Source: Neohoeflea coraliihabitans (GTDB taxonomy: Bacteria > Pseudomonadota > Alphaproteobacteria > Rhizobiales > Rhizobiaceae). Taken from it: a stretch of DNA of 64,000 bases. Shown piece by piece: positions 47,153 through 55,305 of the stretch (the first letter of the stretch is position 1; each line of letters opens with the position of its first letter). The position numbers were made by a program, and so were the translations under genes. The stretch spans positions 434,001 through 498,000 of the forward strand of contig NZ_JAHWQX010000003.1 in the NCBI RefSeq assembly GCF_019334345.1, written 5' to 3'. Under the pieces are notes generated by a model. The model saw only the letters and a list, made by a program, of their open reading frames with translations, made no database searches and was not told the DNA's origin.

Positions 47153-48784
47153 ATGCCGTTTTCCGAGACATTCGACTATGTGATCGTCGGGGCGGGTTCG
47201 GCCGGCTGCGTGCTTGCCAATCGCCTGACCGAGGATGCCGACATCTCGGTGTTGTTGATCGAGGCGGGCGACTGGGATCGCGATCCGATGATCCATATCC
47301 CGCTCGGCTGGGGCAAGATCCTGACCGAGCGCCGGCATGACTGGATGTATTTCTGCGAGCCGGAAGCGAATGTCGGCGGACGCAGCGTCGAATGCGCGCG
47401 CGGCAAGGTGATCGGCGGCTGCTCCTCGACCAATGCCATGGCCTATGTGCGTGGCAACCGCCGGGATTACGATCGGTGGGCCGCCGCGGGGCTGCGCGAC
47501 TGGTCGTACGAATCGGTGCTGCGCTATTTCAAGAAGACGGAGAGCTGGGAGGGCGGCGCCGATGCCTATCGCGGCGGCGAAGGGCCGCTGAGAACGCAGC
47601 ATTGTCGCTACGAAGATCCGCTGATCGATGCCTTCGCGGAGGCTAGCCGGCAGGCGGGATATCCGCAGACCGAGGACTATAACGGGGCCGAACAGGAAGG
47701 CTTCAGCCGCTTGCAGATGACCATTTCCGAAGGGCGGCGGGCCTCGGCGGCTTCTGCCTATCTGCGGCCGGCGATGAAGCGGCAGAACCTCAAGGTGGTG
47801 ACCGGTGCGATGGCGCGCCGGGTGGTGATGGAAAACGGCCGCGCCACCGGACTCGAATACAGCCGCGGCGAGCAGATCACCCATGTCGGCGCGCGCTGCG
47901 AGGTCATCCTCTCGGGCGGTGTCATCAACACGCCGCAACTGTTGATGCTGTCGGGCATCGGCGAGAGCGCGCAACTGGCCGAGCACGGTATTGAAACAAT
48001 TGTTTCATCGCCCGGCGTCGGCGCCAACCTGCAGGATCACGTGTCGGTCATCCTGATGTACCGCCGCCGCGAGAATGGTCCCTTTCATCACATGATGCGG
48101 GCCGACCGCATCGGCCTGGATTTTCTCAAGACCTATCTGACCGGCAAGGGATTTTCCGCCGATGTTCCGGGCGGCGTGGTGGCCTTCCTGAAGAGCGACG
48201 CCGATCGCCCGGTGCCGGATGTGCAATTGCTGTTCACCGCCGCACCGCTTGCCGCCTGGCCTTATCTGCCGCCGTTCAAGCAGCCTTTCGCGGACGGGTT
48301 CGCGACCCGCATCGTGGCGACGCAGCCGGAAAGCCGCGGGCATGTGGCGCTGACCTCCTCCGATCCGCTCGCCGCACCGAAAATCCATCAGAACTTCCTG
48401 TCTTCGGACCGCGATTGGCAATCATTGCGCGCCGGGATCAAGGTGGCGCGCACCCTGGCGGCACAGCCGGCGATGCAGCCTTTCGTCGGTGCCGAGTTCC
48501 TGCCGGGGCCGGATTGTCAGAGCGAAGCCGATATCGATGCGCATATCCGCAACACCTCGATCACCGTGCATCACCCGGCCGGCACGTGCCGGATGGGCGT
48601 CGATGCGGATGCGGTGGTTGATCCGCAACTGCGGGTCAACGGCCTTGAGGGTCTGCGGGTCGTCGATGCATCGGTAATGCCCGATCTCGTCAGCGGCAAC
48701 ATCAATGCGGCGGTGCTGATGATCGCCGAAAAGGCTGCCGATATCATCCGCGCCGCGCGCCGGGCGGAGCGGATGGCTGCCTGA
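47153..48784 (+). CDS. GMC family FAD oxidoreductase (alcohol dehydrogenase type)
   Basis: The 543-residue protein has '[20 protein letters not shown]' at the N-terminus, '[19 protein letters not shown]' (PS00623 type), '[17 protein letters not shown]' (PS00624 type) and catalytic His in '[14 protein letters not shown]'-like context. It belongs with bacterial alcohol dehydrogenases of the choline/alkanol/aromatic-alcohol group and is clearly distinct from the pno paralogue on the other strand. It is first gene of the cupin/TRAP cluster behind the TGGTTGA repeats, so it may oxidise a side-chain alcohol of the cluster's substrate. Start set by GGGG 6-10 bases upstream. Confidence 0.85.
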   Translation: MPFSETFDYVIVGAGSAGCVLANRLTEDADISVLLIEAGDWDRDPMIHIPLGWGKILTERRHDWMYFCEPEANVGGRSVECARGKVIGGCSSTNAMAYVRGNRRDYDRWAAAGLRDWSYESVLRYFKKTESWEGGADAYRGGEGPLRTQHCRYEDPLIDAFAEASRQAGYPQTEDYNGAEQEGFSRLQMTISEGRRASAASAYLRPAMKRQNLKVVTGAMARRVVMENGRATGLEYSRGEQITHVGARCEVILSGGVINTPQLLMLSGIGESAQLAEHGIETIVSSPGVGANLQDHVSVILMYRRRENGPFHHMMRADRIGLDFLKTYLTGKGFSADVPGGVVAFLKSDADRPVPDVQLLFTAAPLAAWPYLPPFKQPFADGFATRIVATQPESRGHVALTSSDPLAAPKIHQNFLSSDRDWQSLRAGIKVARTLAAQPAMQPFVGAEFLPGPDCQSEADIDAHIRNTSITVHHPAGTCRMGVDADAVVDPQLRVNGLEGLRVVDASVMPDLVSGNINAAVLMIAEKAADIIRAARRAERMAA

Positions 48785-48808
48785 GCCAGCCCTGACCAAG
48801 CGTTAATC

Positions 48809-49021
48809 TGGTTGAAAAGCCGCAGACGACGGGTCCAGAGGCATGAACAATGCTGCCTGTGAAATTCGTCGCGTCTGTCTATACATCTGTTTTTCCACAG
48901 AATTGTGATAAAAATAGCTTGGTTGAGCTTGGTTGACCACGCGCTGTGATGCGCGTCGGAAATTTCTTCCAGCCCCGGCTATTTTATGGTTGCGGGTCTC
49001 AACCAGTTTGATACGGTTGAG
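48809..49021 (+). promoter_or_regulatory. second TGGTTGA operator cluster, upstream of the cupin dioxygenase gene
   Basis: TGGTTGA occurs at 48809-48815, 48920-48926 and 48930-48936. The last two lie in a perfect tandem repeat of AGCTTGGTTG (period 10) that ends in the palindromic TGGTTGACCA. A perfect inverted repeat CTCAACC-N10-GGTTGAG spans 48998-49021, 42 bases before the cupin start. Shared with the GntR/GMC intergenic region, so one regulator probably controls both promoters. No gene is seen in this 278-base gap. Confidence 0.65.
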
Positions 49022-49062
49022 CTGGTTCTAATTCAAAATCTCGACCGCAAAGGATGGTTGAT

Positions 49063-50214
49063 ATGTCGGTTGCAACGATGAGCGATACCGGAAGCAGCAA
49101 CAAGAAGGCCGCCTTGAAAGGGCTGTACGACGATCTTTACGCCAAGAACATGTTCCCGTTCTGGGCGACCTCGGAAGGGGTGGATCACGACGAGATCAAG
49201 CAGCTGATGGCGACGCCGAAAGCGGTGCCGTTCGTCTGGAAATACACCGACATCGAGCCGTTGCTGCAGCGTGCCGCGCAATTGGTGACGATGGATGACA
49301 GCGAGCGCCGTTCGCTGATCCTGGTCAATCCCGGCCTGGCGCCGAAGCGGGCCTCGGTCTCGACCATGTATACGGCCTACCGCCTGAACGATCCCGACGA
49401 GATCATGCCGCCGCACAAGCATTCGCCGAGCGCCATCCGCTTCGGGCTGACCGGCGAGGGCAATTTCACCGGCGTCGAGGGCGAGGATGTCACCTTCGGG
49501 CCGGGCGACATGGTGCTGACGCCGAACGATGCCTGGCACAATCACGGCACGGTCGGCGGCGAGCAGGCGGTCAATCTCTCGATCCTCGATCTGCCGCTGG
49601 TGGAAACCTTGCACGCGGTGCATTTCGATCACCGCTACACCGAGATGGAGAACGGCAAGGAAGTCGAGAAGAAGGTGCAGACGGCCCGCTTCACCGACGA
49701 CTATTCGCAAAGTGTCTATGGCGAAGGCGGCATGCTGCCGCGCTTCGTCGATCACAAGCGCGGCGGCGGACTGTCTTCGCCGATGTATGTCTATCGCTGG
49801 GAGAAGATGGAAGCGCTGCTCGATGCGCACAAGGACTGGGACGGCGATCCGCACGAAGGCCTTGTCGTCGATTATGCCGACCCGACCACCGGCGGTCCGG
49901 TTTTCCAGACGATCAATTTCTATGTGCAGATGCTGCGGCCCGGCGAGAAGACCCTGCCGCAGCGCGAGACGGCGAGCCTGCTGCTGTCGCCGTTCCGCGG
50001 CAAGGGGCATTCGATCATCGATGGCGAACGCTATGACTGGGACCAGTTCGACACGCTGGCGGTGCCAGGCGGTTGCTGGGTCGAGCATGTCAACGCCTCG
50101 TCGAGCGAGCCGGTGATCTTCTTCGGGGCCACCGATGCGCCGACGCAGAAGCATCTGCTGCTCTACAAGCGCTGGGGCCGCAACCAGGCGGGTGATCTGC
50201 TGCGCCTTGCGTAA
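49063..50214 (+). CDS. bicupin ring-cleaving dioxygenase, gentisate 1,2-dioxygenase-like
   Basis: The 383-residue protein has two cupin domains. The N-terminal one holds the Fe(II) ligands in 'MPPHKHSPSAIRFGLTGEG' (HxH) and 'LTPNDAWHNHGTVG', as in gentisate, salicylate and 1-hydroxy-2-naphthoate dioxygenases. Expected reaction: extradiol-like cleavage of a hydroxylated aromatic acid between the hydroxyl and carboxyl carbons. No fumarylpyruvate hydrolase or zeta-class maleylpyruvate isomerase is nearby, so the substrate is probably not gentisate itself. An in-frame ATG 9 bases upstream lies too close to the AAAGGA site to be the start. Its own operator region and a strong terminator flank the gene. 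Confidence 0.83.
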   Translation: MSVATMSDTGSSNKKAALKGLYDDLYAKNMFPFWATSEGVDHDEIKQLMATPKAVPFVWKYTDIEPLLQRAAQLVTMDDSERRSLILVNPGLAPKRASVSTMYTAYRLNDPDEIMPPHKHSPSAIRFGLTGEGNFTGVEGEDVTFGPGDMVLTPNDAWHNHGTVGGEQAVNLSILDLPLVETLHAVHFDHRYTEMENGKEVEKKVQTARFTDDYSQSVYGEGGMLPRFVDHKRGGGLSSPMYVYRWEKMEALLDAHKDWDGDPHEGLVVDYADPTTGGPVFQTINFYVQMLRPGEKTLPQRETASLLLSPFRGKGHSIIDGERYDWDQFDTLAVPGGCWVEHVNASSSEPVIFFGATDAPTQKHLLLYKRWGRNQAGDLLRLA

Positions 50215-50223
50215 GACTGTTGC

Positions 50224-50257
50224 GCCATCTCCCGCACCGGCGGGGGGTGGCTTTTTT
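50224..50257 (+). terminator. intrinsic terminator after the cupin gene
   Basis: A 12-bp stem (two G-U pairs) pairing GCCATCTCCCGC with GCGGGGGGTGGC around an ACCG loop, followed by six T. The next gene starts only 28 bases later, so it acts as a partial terminator or attenuator. Confidence 0.82.
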
Positions 50258-50284
50258 CCGTAAGAGTACAAAGGCGTTCATTCC

Positions 50285-51412
50285 GTGGCATCCTCGTTGA
50301 ATACCAAGCATATCGGCCATGTCGATTGTCCCGGCGGCGGGCAGGTCTGGATCGATGGCGACATTCTGTATATCGGCCACATGCGGCCGCCGAGCGGCAC
50401 GACGCTGGTCGACATCTCCGATCCGCGCAATCCGAAGAAGCTCGCCACAATCGACGTGCCGCCGGGCTGGCATTCGCACAAGGTGCGGGCCCAGGACGGC
50501 GTGATGATCATCAATCACGAGCGCTTCGGCAATGAAGGGCCGGCGGATTTCGGCGGCGGGCTGGCGATCTACGACACCAGCAATCCGGCGGAGCCGAAGC
50601 AGATCTCGAAGTGGATCACCAGCGGCAAGGGCGTGCACCGGTATGACTATGACGGACGCTATGCCTATATCTCGCCGACCGAGGACGGCTATGTCGGCAA
50701 TTTCGTGATGATCCTCGATCTGATCGATCCGGCAAACCCGGTCGAGGTCGGCCGCTGGTGGATTCCCGGCCAGTGGGTCGGCGGCGGCGAAGAGTATCCC
50801 TGGGGCGAATATGTGACGCCGCGGTGCCATCATCCGATCCGCATGGGCGATCGGCTGTATGTCAGCTACTGGCATCATGGCCTGTTCATCCTCGACATCT
50901 CCGACATGTCGAAGCCGCGCGCCATCGCGCATATCAATTCCAGCCCGAGCTTCCCGCATCCAACGCATACCTGCCTGCCGGTTCCGCAGAAGCTGAAGGG
51001 CCGCAACATCATGGTGGTGGCCGATGAGGACGTGGCCAAGCTGTATCCGGCGGCACCGTCCTTCACCTGGATCTACGACATCACCGATGAGACCAATCCG
51101 CTGCCGATCTCGACCTGGCAGGTGCCGGGGCTCGATCCCGATGGCGCGCCGCAACCGCCAATGATGGGCTGTCACCAGCCCTCCGAGCGCTTTACCGGCT
51201 CGATCATTCCGTTTGCCTGGTTCGCGCAGGGGCTGCGGCTGGTCGACATCGCCGATCCCTTCGCGCCGACGGAGGTCGGGTACTTCATGCCCGATCCGCC
51301 AGCCGGTGCCGAGCGGTCCTCGTCCAACGATGTGACCATCGATCATCGCGGCATCGTCTATCTGATCGACCGGGTGCGCGGCGTCGATATCATCGAGACC
51401 TCGGTTTTCTAG
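50285..51412 (+). CDS. LVIVD-repeat beta-propeller protein, cytoplasmic
   Basis: The 375-residue protein is built of propeller blades with the pattern '...LVDISDPRNPKKLATIDVP', 'LAIYDTSNPAEPKQISKW', 'MILDLIDPANPVEVGRWW', 'LFILDISDMSKPRAIAHI', 'TWIYDITDETNPLPISTW' and 'LRLVDIADPFAPTEVGYF', six to seven repeats. There is no signal peptide, unlike many LVIVD proteins. His-rich loops ('PPGWHSHKVRA', 'TPRCHHPIRMG', 'SFPHPTHTCLPVP') could bind metal or form an active site. GTG start behind AAAGGCG. It lies between a ring-cleaving dioxygenase and a RidA gene, so a catalytic or scaffold role in that pathway is possible; no function is established. Confidence 0.75.
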   Translation: MASSLNTKHIGHVDCPGGGQVWIDGDILYIGHMRPPSGTTLVDISDPRNPKKLATIDVPPGWHSHKVRAQDGVMIINHERFGNEGPADFGGGLAIYDTSNPAEPKQISKWITSGKGVHRYDYDGRYAYISPTEDGYVGNFVMILDLIDPANPVEVGRWWIPGQWVGGGEEYPWGEYVTPRCHHPIRMGDRLYVSYWHHGLFILDISDMSKPRAIAHINSSPSFPHPTHTCLPVPQKLKGRNIMVVADEDVAKLYPAAPSFTWIYDITDETNPLPISTWQVPGLDPDGAPQPPMMGCHQPSERFTGSIIPFAWFAQGLRLVDIADPFAPTEVGYFMPDPPAGAERSSSNDVTIDHRGIVYLIDRVRGVDIIETSVF

Positions 51413-51477
51413 GGTCAGGGTTTTCCCGGCCGGCCTGGGGCGAAACGGGGTGTGAGTGAAGTTTGAAGGAGCAGGAT

Positions 51478-51885
51478 GTGAGCGACAACGCAGCCAAGTC
51501 GGACCGGCATTATGCCATCGGCAACAAGAACCCGAACCTGCCGTTTCATCCGGCGGTGCGCGCCGGCGATTACATTTTCGTCTCGGGCCAGGTGCCCAAG
51601 GATGAAAACAACGACATGATCGACGGCACGATCGAGGAAGAGACGCTGGCGACGCTGAAGACCATCGAGCGTGTGATCGCGCATGAAGGGGCGACGCTGT
51701 CGGATGTCGTGCGGATCACCACCTATCTGCAGGATGTGCGCGATTTCGGGCGCTACAACCGTGCCTTCCTGCAGGGCATCGGCGATGCTGTTCTGGCGCG
51801 CACCACCGTCGAGGCCCGGGCCGTCATCAATACCAAGATCGAAATGGATGCCATTGTCTACAAACCGCTTGCCGACAAGGCTTGA
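51478..51885 (+). CDS. RidA/YjgF/UK114 family protein (enamine/imine deaminase type)
   Basis: The 135-residue trimer-forming protein has 'AGDYIFVSGQVPKDENNDMI', 'VVRITTYLQDVRDFGRYNRA' and the catalytic Arg in 'TTVEARAVINTKIEMDAIVY'. The family hydrolyses reactive enamines and imines; some members are 2-aminomuconate deaminases in aminophenol pathways. In this cluster it suggests that the ring-cleavage product carries an amino group. GTG was chosen because GAAGGAG lies 6 bases before it; the frame is open 15 bases upstream from a TTG. Confidence 0.85.
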   Translation: MSDNAAKSDRHYAIGNKNPNLPFHPAVRAGDYIFVSGQVPKDENNDMIDGTIEEETLATLKTIERVIAHEGATLSDVVRITTYLQDVRDFGRYNRAFLQGIGDAVLARTTVEARAVINTKIEMDAIVYKPLADKA

Positions 51886-51909
51886 GCGGGCACAACAGGA
51901 GAACGCAGA

Positions 51910-52530
51910 ATGTACAAGCTTCTAGGCCGTCAGACCTCGGGAAACGTTCAGAAAGTGCTGTTCATGCTCGAACAGACGGGAGCCTCCTACAGCCGTGAGG
52001 ATTACGGCCGGCAGTTCGAGAACACCGCCACCGCCGAATACAAGGCGATGAACCCGACGTCGAAGGTTCCGACCCTTGTCGATGGCGAGAAGGTGATCTG
52101 GGAATCAAACACCATTCTGCGCTACCTTGCCGACAAGGACGGGCCGCAGCTGACCGGTGCTTCGGCGGCGGAAAAGACCGAGGTCGAGCGCTGGATGGAT
52201 TTCCAGCTGGCCGCGATCAATCCGGGCTACATGGCCGCGTTCAAGGGCGGCAAGCTGGCCCCCGAGGAGCGGGCCCCGGAGTATGAGGGAATGGTCAAGG
52301 ATCTGGTCAACCAGCTGAAGATTGTCGATGGGCATCTGAAGGGGCGCGATTTCCTGGCGCTCGGCAAGCTGACGATCGCCGATATCTGCCTGGCGCCGAT
52401 CGTCAAGCGCTGCCTCCGCTTCAAGATCGACCGGCCTGAGCTTGTCGAACTCGAGCGCTGGATGAATGCGATCGACAGTGAGGCGGCGTTCCAGCGGGCG
52501 CTGTCGCCCGACGCCGGCAAGGCGGCCTGA
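51910..52530 (+). CDS. glutathione S-transferase family protein
   Basis: The 206-residue protein has a thioredoxin-like N-domain with 'RQTSGNVQKVLFMLEQTGA' (Ser near residue 10 as probable GSH-activating residue), 'NPTSKVPTLVDGEKVIWESN' (cis-Pro and GSH gamma-Glu site), and a helical C-domain with 'LGKLTIADICLAPIVKR'. It lacks the SSxxxRVRIAL motif of zeta-class maleylpyruvate/maleylacetoacetate isomerases. It may isomerise, dehalogenate or detoxify an intermediate of the cluster. The next gene starts directly at its stop codon (TGATG), so the two are translationally coupled. Confidence 0.87.
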   Translation: MYKLLGRQTSGNVQKVLFMLEQTGASYSREDYGRQFENTATAEYKAMNPTSKVPTLVDGEKVIWESNTILRYLADKDGPQLTGASAAEKTEVERWMDFQLAAINPGYMAAFKGGKLAPEERAPEYEGMVKDLVNQLKIVDGHLKGRDFLALGKLTIADICLAPIVKRCLRFKIDRPELVELERWMNAIDSEAAFQRALSPDAGKAA

Positions 52531-53462
52531 TGTCCATCCGTTCCGTCGCCCTAATCGGTCTCGGGACAATGGGTCCCGGCATCGTCGCGCGGCTGGCGCG
52601 CGGCGGCCTCAACGTCGCCGCCTATGATACGGCGCCGGCGGCCGTTGAACGCGCCAAGGGCATGCTGGAGATCGCGCGCGGTGCGCTTGACCGGCTGGAG
52701 ATCGGCGCGCCGGAGCAGGGCGAGGGGCGCATAAGCTTCGCGGCCACGCTTGCCGAGGCCGTCGAGGGCGCCGATCTGGTGATCGAGAATGTGCCCGAAG
52801 ACGAGAGCATCAAGGCTTCGACCTATGGTGAGATCGTGCCTCTGGTCGGTGAGAATGTCATCATCGCATCCGACACGTCGGGCATCCCGATCACCAAATT
52901 GCAGGCGCATGTCAGCCATCCCGGCCGGTTCGTCGGGATGCACTGGTCGAACCCGCCGCATATCATTCCGATGATCGAGGTGATTGCCGGCGAACAGACG
53001 GCGCCGGAGACGGTCGCGACGATCCGCGATCTCATCCGCGAACTCGGGCTGTTGCCGGTGGTGGTCAAGAAGGATGTGCCGGGCTTTGTCGAGAACCGGG
53101 TGCTGTATGCCTTGCTGCGCGAGGCGGTCGATCTGGTCGAGCGCGGGGTCATCGAGCCGGAAGATATCGACACCTGCGTGTCGTGGGGCATCGGCTACAA
53201 GATCGCCGTGGTCGGGCCGATGGCGCTGCTCGATATGGCCGGTCTTGATATCTATCGCTCGGTCTCATCGTTCCTGAACAGCGATCTGTCGCGCCGCGAG
53301 GATGTGGCGCCGCTCATCAAGGAGAAAATCGAGGCCGGCAATCTCGGCATCAAGTCGGGTGGCGGCATTTATGCCTACACCCCGGAACAGAGCGCCGAAT
53401 TGCAGGCCGAGCGGGCCCGCAAGCTGATCGCGGTGCGGCGGATTCTGGAGGGGCGGGACTGA
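52530..53462 (+). CDS. 3-hydroxyacyl-CoA dehydrogenase family NAD-dependent dehydrogenase
   Basis: The 310-residue protein has Rossmann motif 'VALIGLGTMGPGIVARLARG' at the N-terminus, 'SDTSGIPITKL', catalytic-His region 'GRFVGMHWSNPPHIIPMIEV' (HWSNP in place of HFFNP) and 'KKDVPGFVENRVLYALLREA'. No acyl-CoA ligase is in the cluster, so it may act on a free hydroxy acid, as L-gulonate and carnitine dehydrogenases of this family do. It is coupled to the GST gene before it; the TRAP genes follow 4 bases after its stop. Confidence 0.82.
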   Translation: MSIRSVALIGLGTMGPGIVARLARGGLNVAAYDTAPAAVERAKGMLEIARGALDRLEIGAPEQGEGRISFAATLAEAVEGADLVIENVPEDESIKASTYGEIVPLVGENVIIASDTSGIPITKLQAHVSHPGRFVGMHWSNPPHIIPMIEVIAGEQTAPETVATIRDLIRELGLLPVVVKKDVPGFVENRVLYALLREAVDLVERGVIEPEDIDTCVSWGIGYKIAVVGPMALLDMAGLDIYRSVSSFLNSDLSRREDVAPLIKEKIEAGNLGIKSGGGIYAYTPEQSAELQAERARKLIAVRRILEGRD

Positions 53463-53466
53463 TCGG

Positions 53467-54015
53467 ATGACCGACATGGCGCGCGACCCGGAGATCGGAA
53501 TGGACAGGGCGACCGGCGACGGAACGCGGCGCGGGGTGTCGTCCGGACTGTCGGTTGCGGTCGAGTGGGTCGTGGGGCTGGCGCTGATCGCGATCGTCCT
53601 GGTCAATGTCGCCAATGCGGCCGGACGCTATGTGTTTGGTCGGGCGATCGCCGGAGCCGATGAACTGATGGTCTTTGCCATGGTGTTCATCGTCATGGCC
53701 GGCATGGTGACGGCGGCATGGTCGGCCAGTCATATCGCCATCAATCTGCTGCCGTCCTATGCGCGCGGACGCACCGAACAGCTGCTGTTCCTCGTCCAGG
53801 ATCTCGTCGCGCTCTGCATCGCCCTGTTTGCCACTTACGCGTCGCTTGGCTATGTGACCACCATCAACCGGCTGGCGACCAAGAGTATGGCGCTCGGCCT
53901 GCCGATGACAATTCCGCACAGCGCCCTGCTGTTTGGTTTTGCCGGCCTTTCGCTCATCGCGCTGATCCGCGTCGGGCGCGGCATTCTGCGGCTGATCGCG
54001 GGGGGTGCGCGATGA
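53467..54015 (+). CDS. TRAP transporter small permease (DctQ type)
   Basis: The 182-residue protein has four membrane helices (about 30-50, 65-85, 105-125 and 148-165) and the DctQ pattern: 'NVANAAGRYVFGRAIAGADE' after helix 1 and 'AMVFIVMAGMVTAAWSASHI' in helix 2. It pairs with the large permease whose start overlaps its stop (ATGA). It is part of a complete Q-M-P TRAP system serving the cupin cluster. Confidence 0.88.
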   Translation: MTDMARDPEIGMDRATGDGTRRGVSSGLSVAVEWVVGLALIAIVLVNVANAAGRYVFGRAIAGADELMVFAMVFIVMAGMVTAAWSASHIAINLLPSYARGRTEQLLFLVQDLVALCIALFATYASLGYVTTINRLATKSMALGLPMTIPHSALLFGFAGLSLIALIRVGRGILRLIAGGAR

Positions 54016-55283
54016 CCGCCGCCCTGGCCCTCGTTCCAATGGCGCTGCTGGCGATCGGCACGCCGGTGTTCCTGGCGCTGCTGGCCGGGGTGGTGCTGGC
54101 GCTGATGTTCTTCGTGCCAATGCAGCCGCTGGTCCTGCACCAGACATTGTTTGGCGGGCTCGACAATTACGCGCTGCTGGCGGTGCCGTTTTTCATCTTT
54201 GCCGGTGAATTGCTGTCGACCAGCGGCATTGCCGCGCGGCTGGTGCGGCTTGTCCTGGCCCTGACCGGGCGGGTGCCCGGCAGCCTCGGCGTGGCGACGG
54301 TCGGCGCATCGGCGATGATGGGGGCGATTTCCGGCTCCAGCGCCGCGGCTGTCGCGGCACTTGGCAAAACCCTGTTTCCGAAGCTGACTGCCGGCGGCTA
54401 TGGCCGCGAGCGGGCCGGTGGCCTGATCGCCGCCTCGGGCGCGATCGACATCGTCATTCCGCCGAGCATCGCGATGATCCTGTATGGGCTGGCTGCCGAG
54501 CAGTCGATCTCGCGGCTGTTTCTCGCCGGCATCCTGCCCGGTCTGCTGATTGCCGCCCTGATGTCGGTGCTGATCGTCTACATCGCCGTCCGGCAGGGAA
54601 TTCCGCGCTCCGGCGGTTTTGACTTTCGCGAGATCCGGGACGCGGCGCTGGGGGCCTTCTGGGCGCTCTTGATGCCGGTCGTCGTGCTCGGCGGTATCTA
54701 TCAGGGCTGGTTTTCGCCGACCGAGGCGGGCGGATTTGCCTGTTTCTACGCGATCATCGTGGCCCGCTTCATCTACCGTTCGATGAGTTTCGCCGACATT
54801 GTGCGGGCTGGTGCCAATGCGGCGATGCTTTCGGCGCAGATCCTGATCATCGTCGCCGCCGCCGGTGCGCTGACCTGGCTGTTGACCGCGCAGGGCGTGC
54901 CGCAGGCGCTGGTCGCATGGATCCAGGCGCTCGAGATGGATCAGTTCACATTCCTGCTGTGCGTCAACGCGGTGCTTCTGCTGATCGGCTGCGTGCTTGA
55001 TCCGACCTCCGCCATCCTCGTGCTGGCGCCGCTTCTGGTGCCGATTGCTGTGTCGGTTGGCGTTGATCCGATCCATCTGGGCGTGATCATGACCGTCAAT
55101 CTGGCGATCGGCATGTTCACACCGCCCTTCGGCCTGAACATCTTCGTGGCGCAAAGCGTCACCGGGCTTTCGGCGCACGAGCTCTATCGCGGTGTGCTGC
55201 CGTTTGTCGGCGTGCAGATCATCGCGCTTTTGATCATCACTTACATGCCGGGTCTGTCGCTGACGCTCGGCGCCGCCAACTGA
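54012..55283 (+). CDS. TRAP transporter large permease (DctM type)
   Basis: The 423-residue protein has about 12 membrane segments. Typical motifs are 'VPFFIFAGELLSTSGIAARL', 'ISGSSAAAVAALGKTLFPKL' with the helix-breaking GSS, 'IPPSIAMILYG' and the mirrored half '...LLIGCVLDPTSAILVLAPLL'. It uses the Na+ gradient to move the ligand delivered by the binding protein. Start overlaps the small permease stop. Confidence 0.93.
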   Translation: MTAALALVPMALLAIGTPVFLALLAGVVLALMFFVPMQPLVLHQTLFGGLDNYALLAVPFFIFAGELLSTSGIAARLVRLVLALTGRVPGSLGVATVGASAMMGAISGSSAAAVAALGKTLFPKLTAGGYGRERAGGLIAASGAIDIVIPPSIAMILYGLAAEQSISRLFLAGILPGLLIAALMSVLIVYIAVRQGIPRSGGFDFREIRDAALGAFWALLMPVVVLGGIYQGWFSPTEAGGFACFYAIIVARFIYRSMSFADIVRAGANAAMLSAQILIIVAAAGALTWLLTAQGVPQALVAWIQALEMDQFTFLLCVNAVLLLIGCVLDPTSAILVLAPLLVPIAVSVGVDPIHLGVIMTVNLAIGMFTPPFGLNIFVAQSVTGLSAHELYRGVLPFVGVQIIALLIITYMPGLSLTLGAAN

Positions 55284-55305
55284 GAACAAGACAAAGGGGA
55301 AGACA

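Noticed and set aside
47153-48784. Calling the plus-strand GMC oxidoreductase pyridoxine 4-oxidase
   Set aside because: The minus-strand paralogue at 44696-46231 fits the known pyridoxine 4-oxidase much better, including non-catalytic regions; this one is a generic GMC alcohol oxidase type.
51910-52530. Calling the GST a maleylpyruvate isomerase to complete a gentisate pathway
   Set aside because: The zeta-class SSxxxRVRIAL motif is missing and no fumarylpyruvate hydrolase is nearby.
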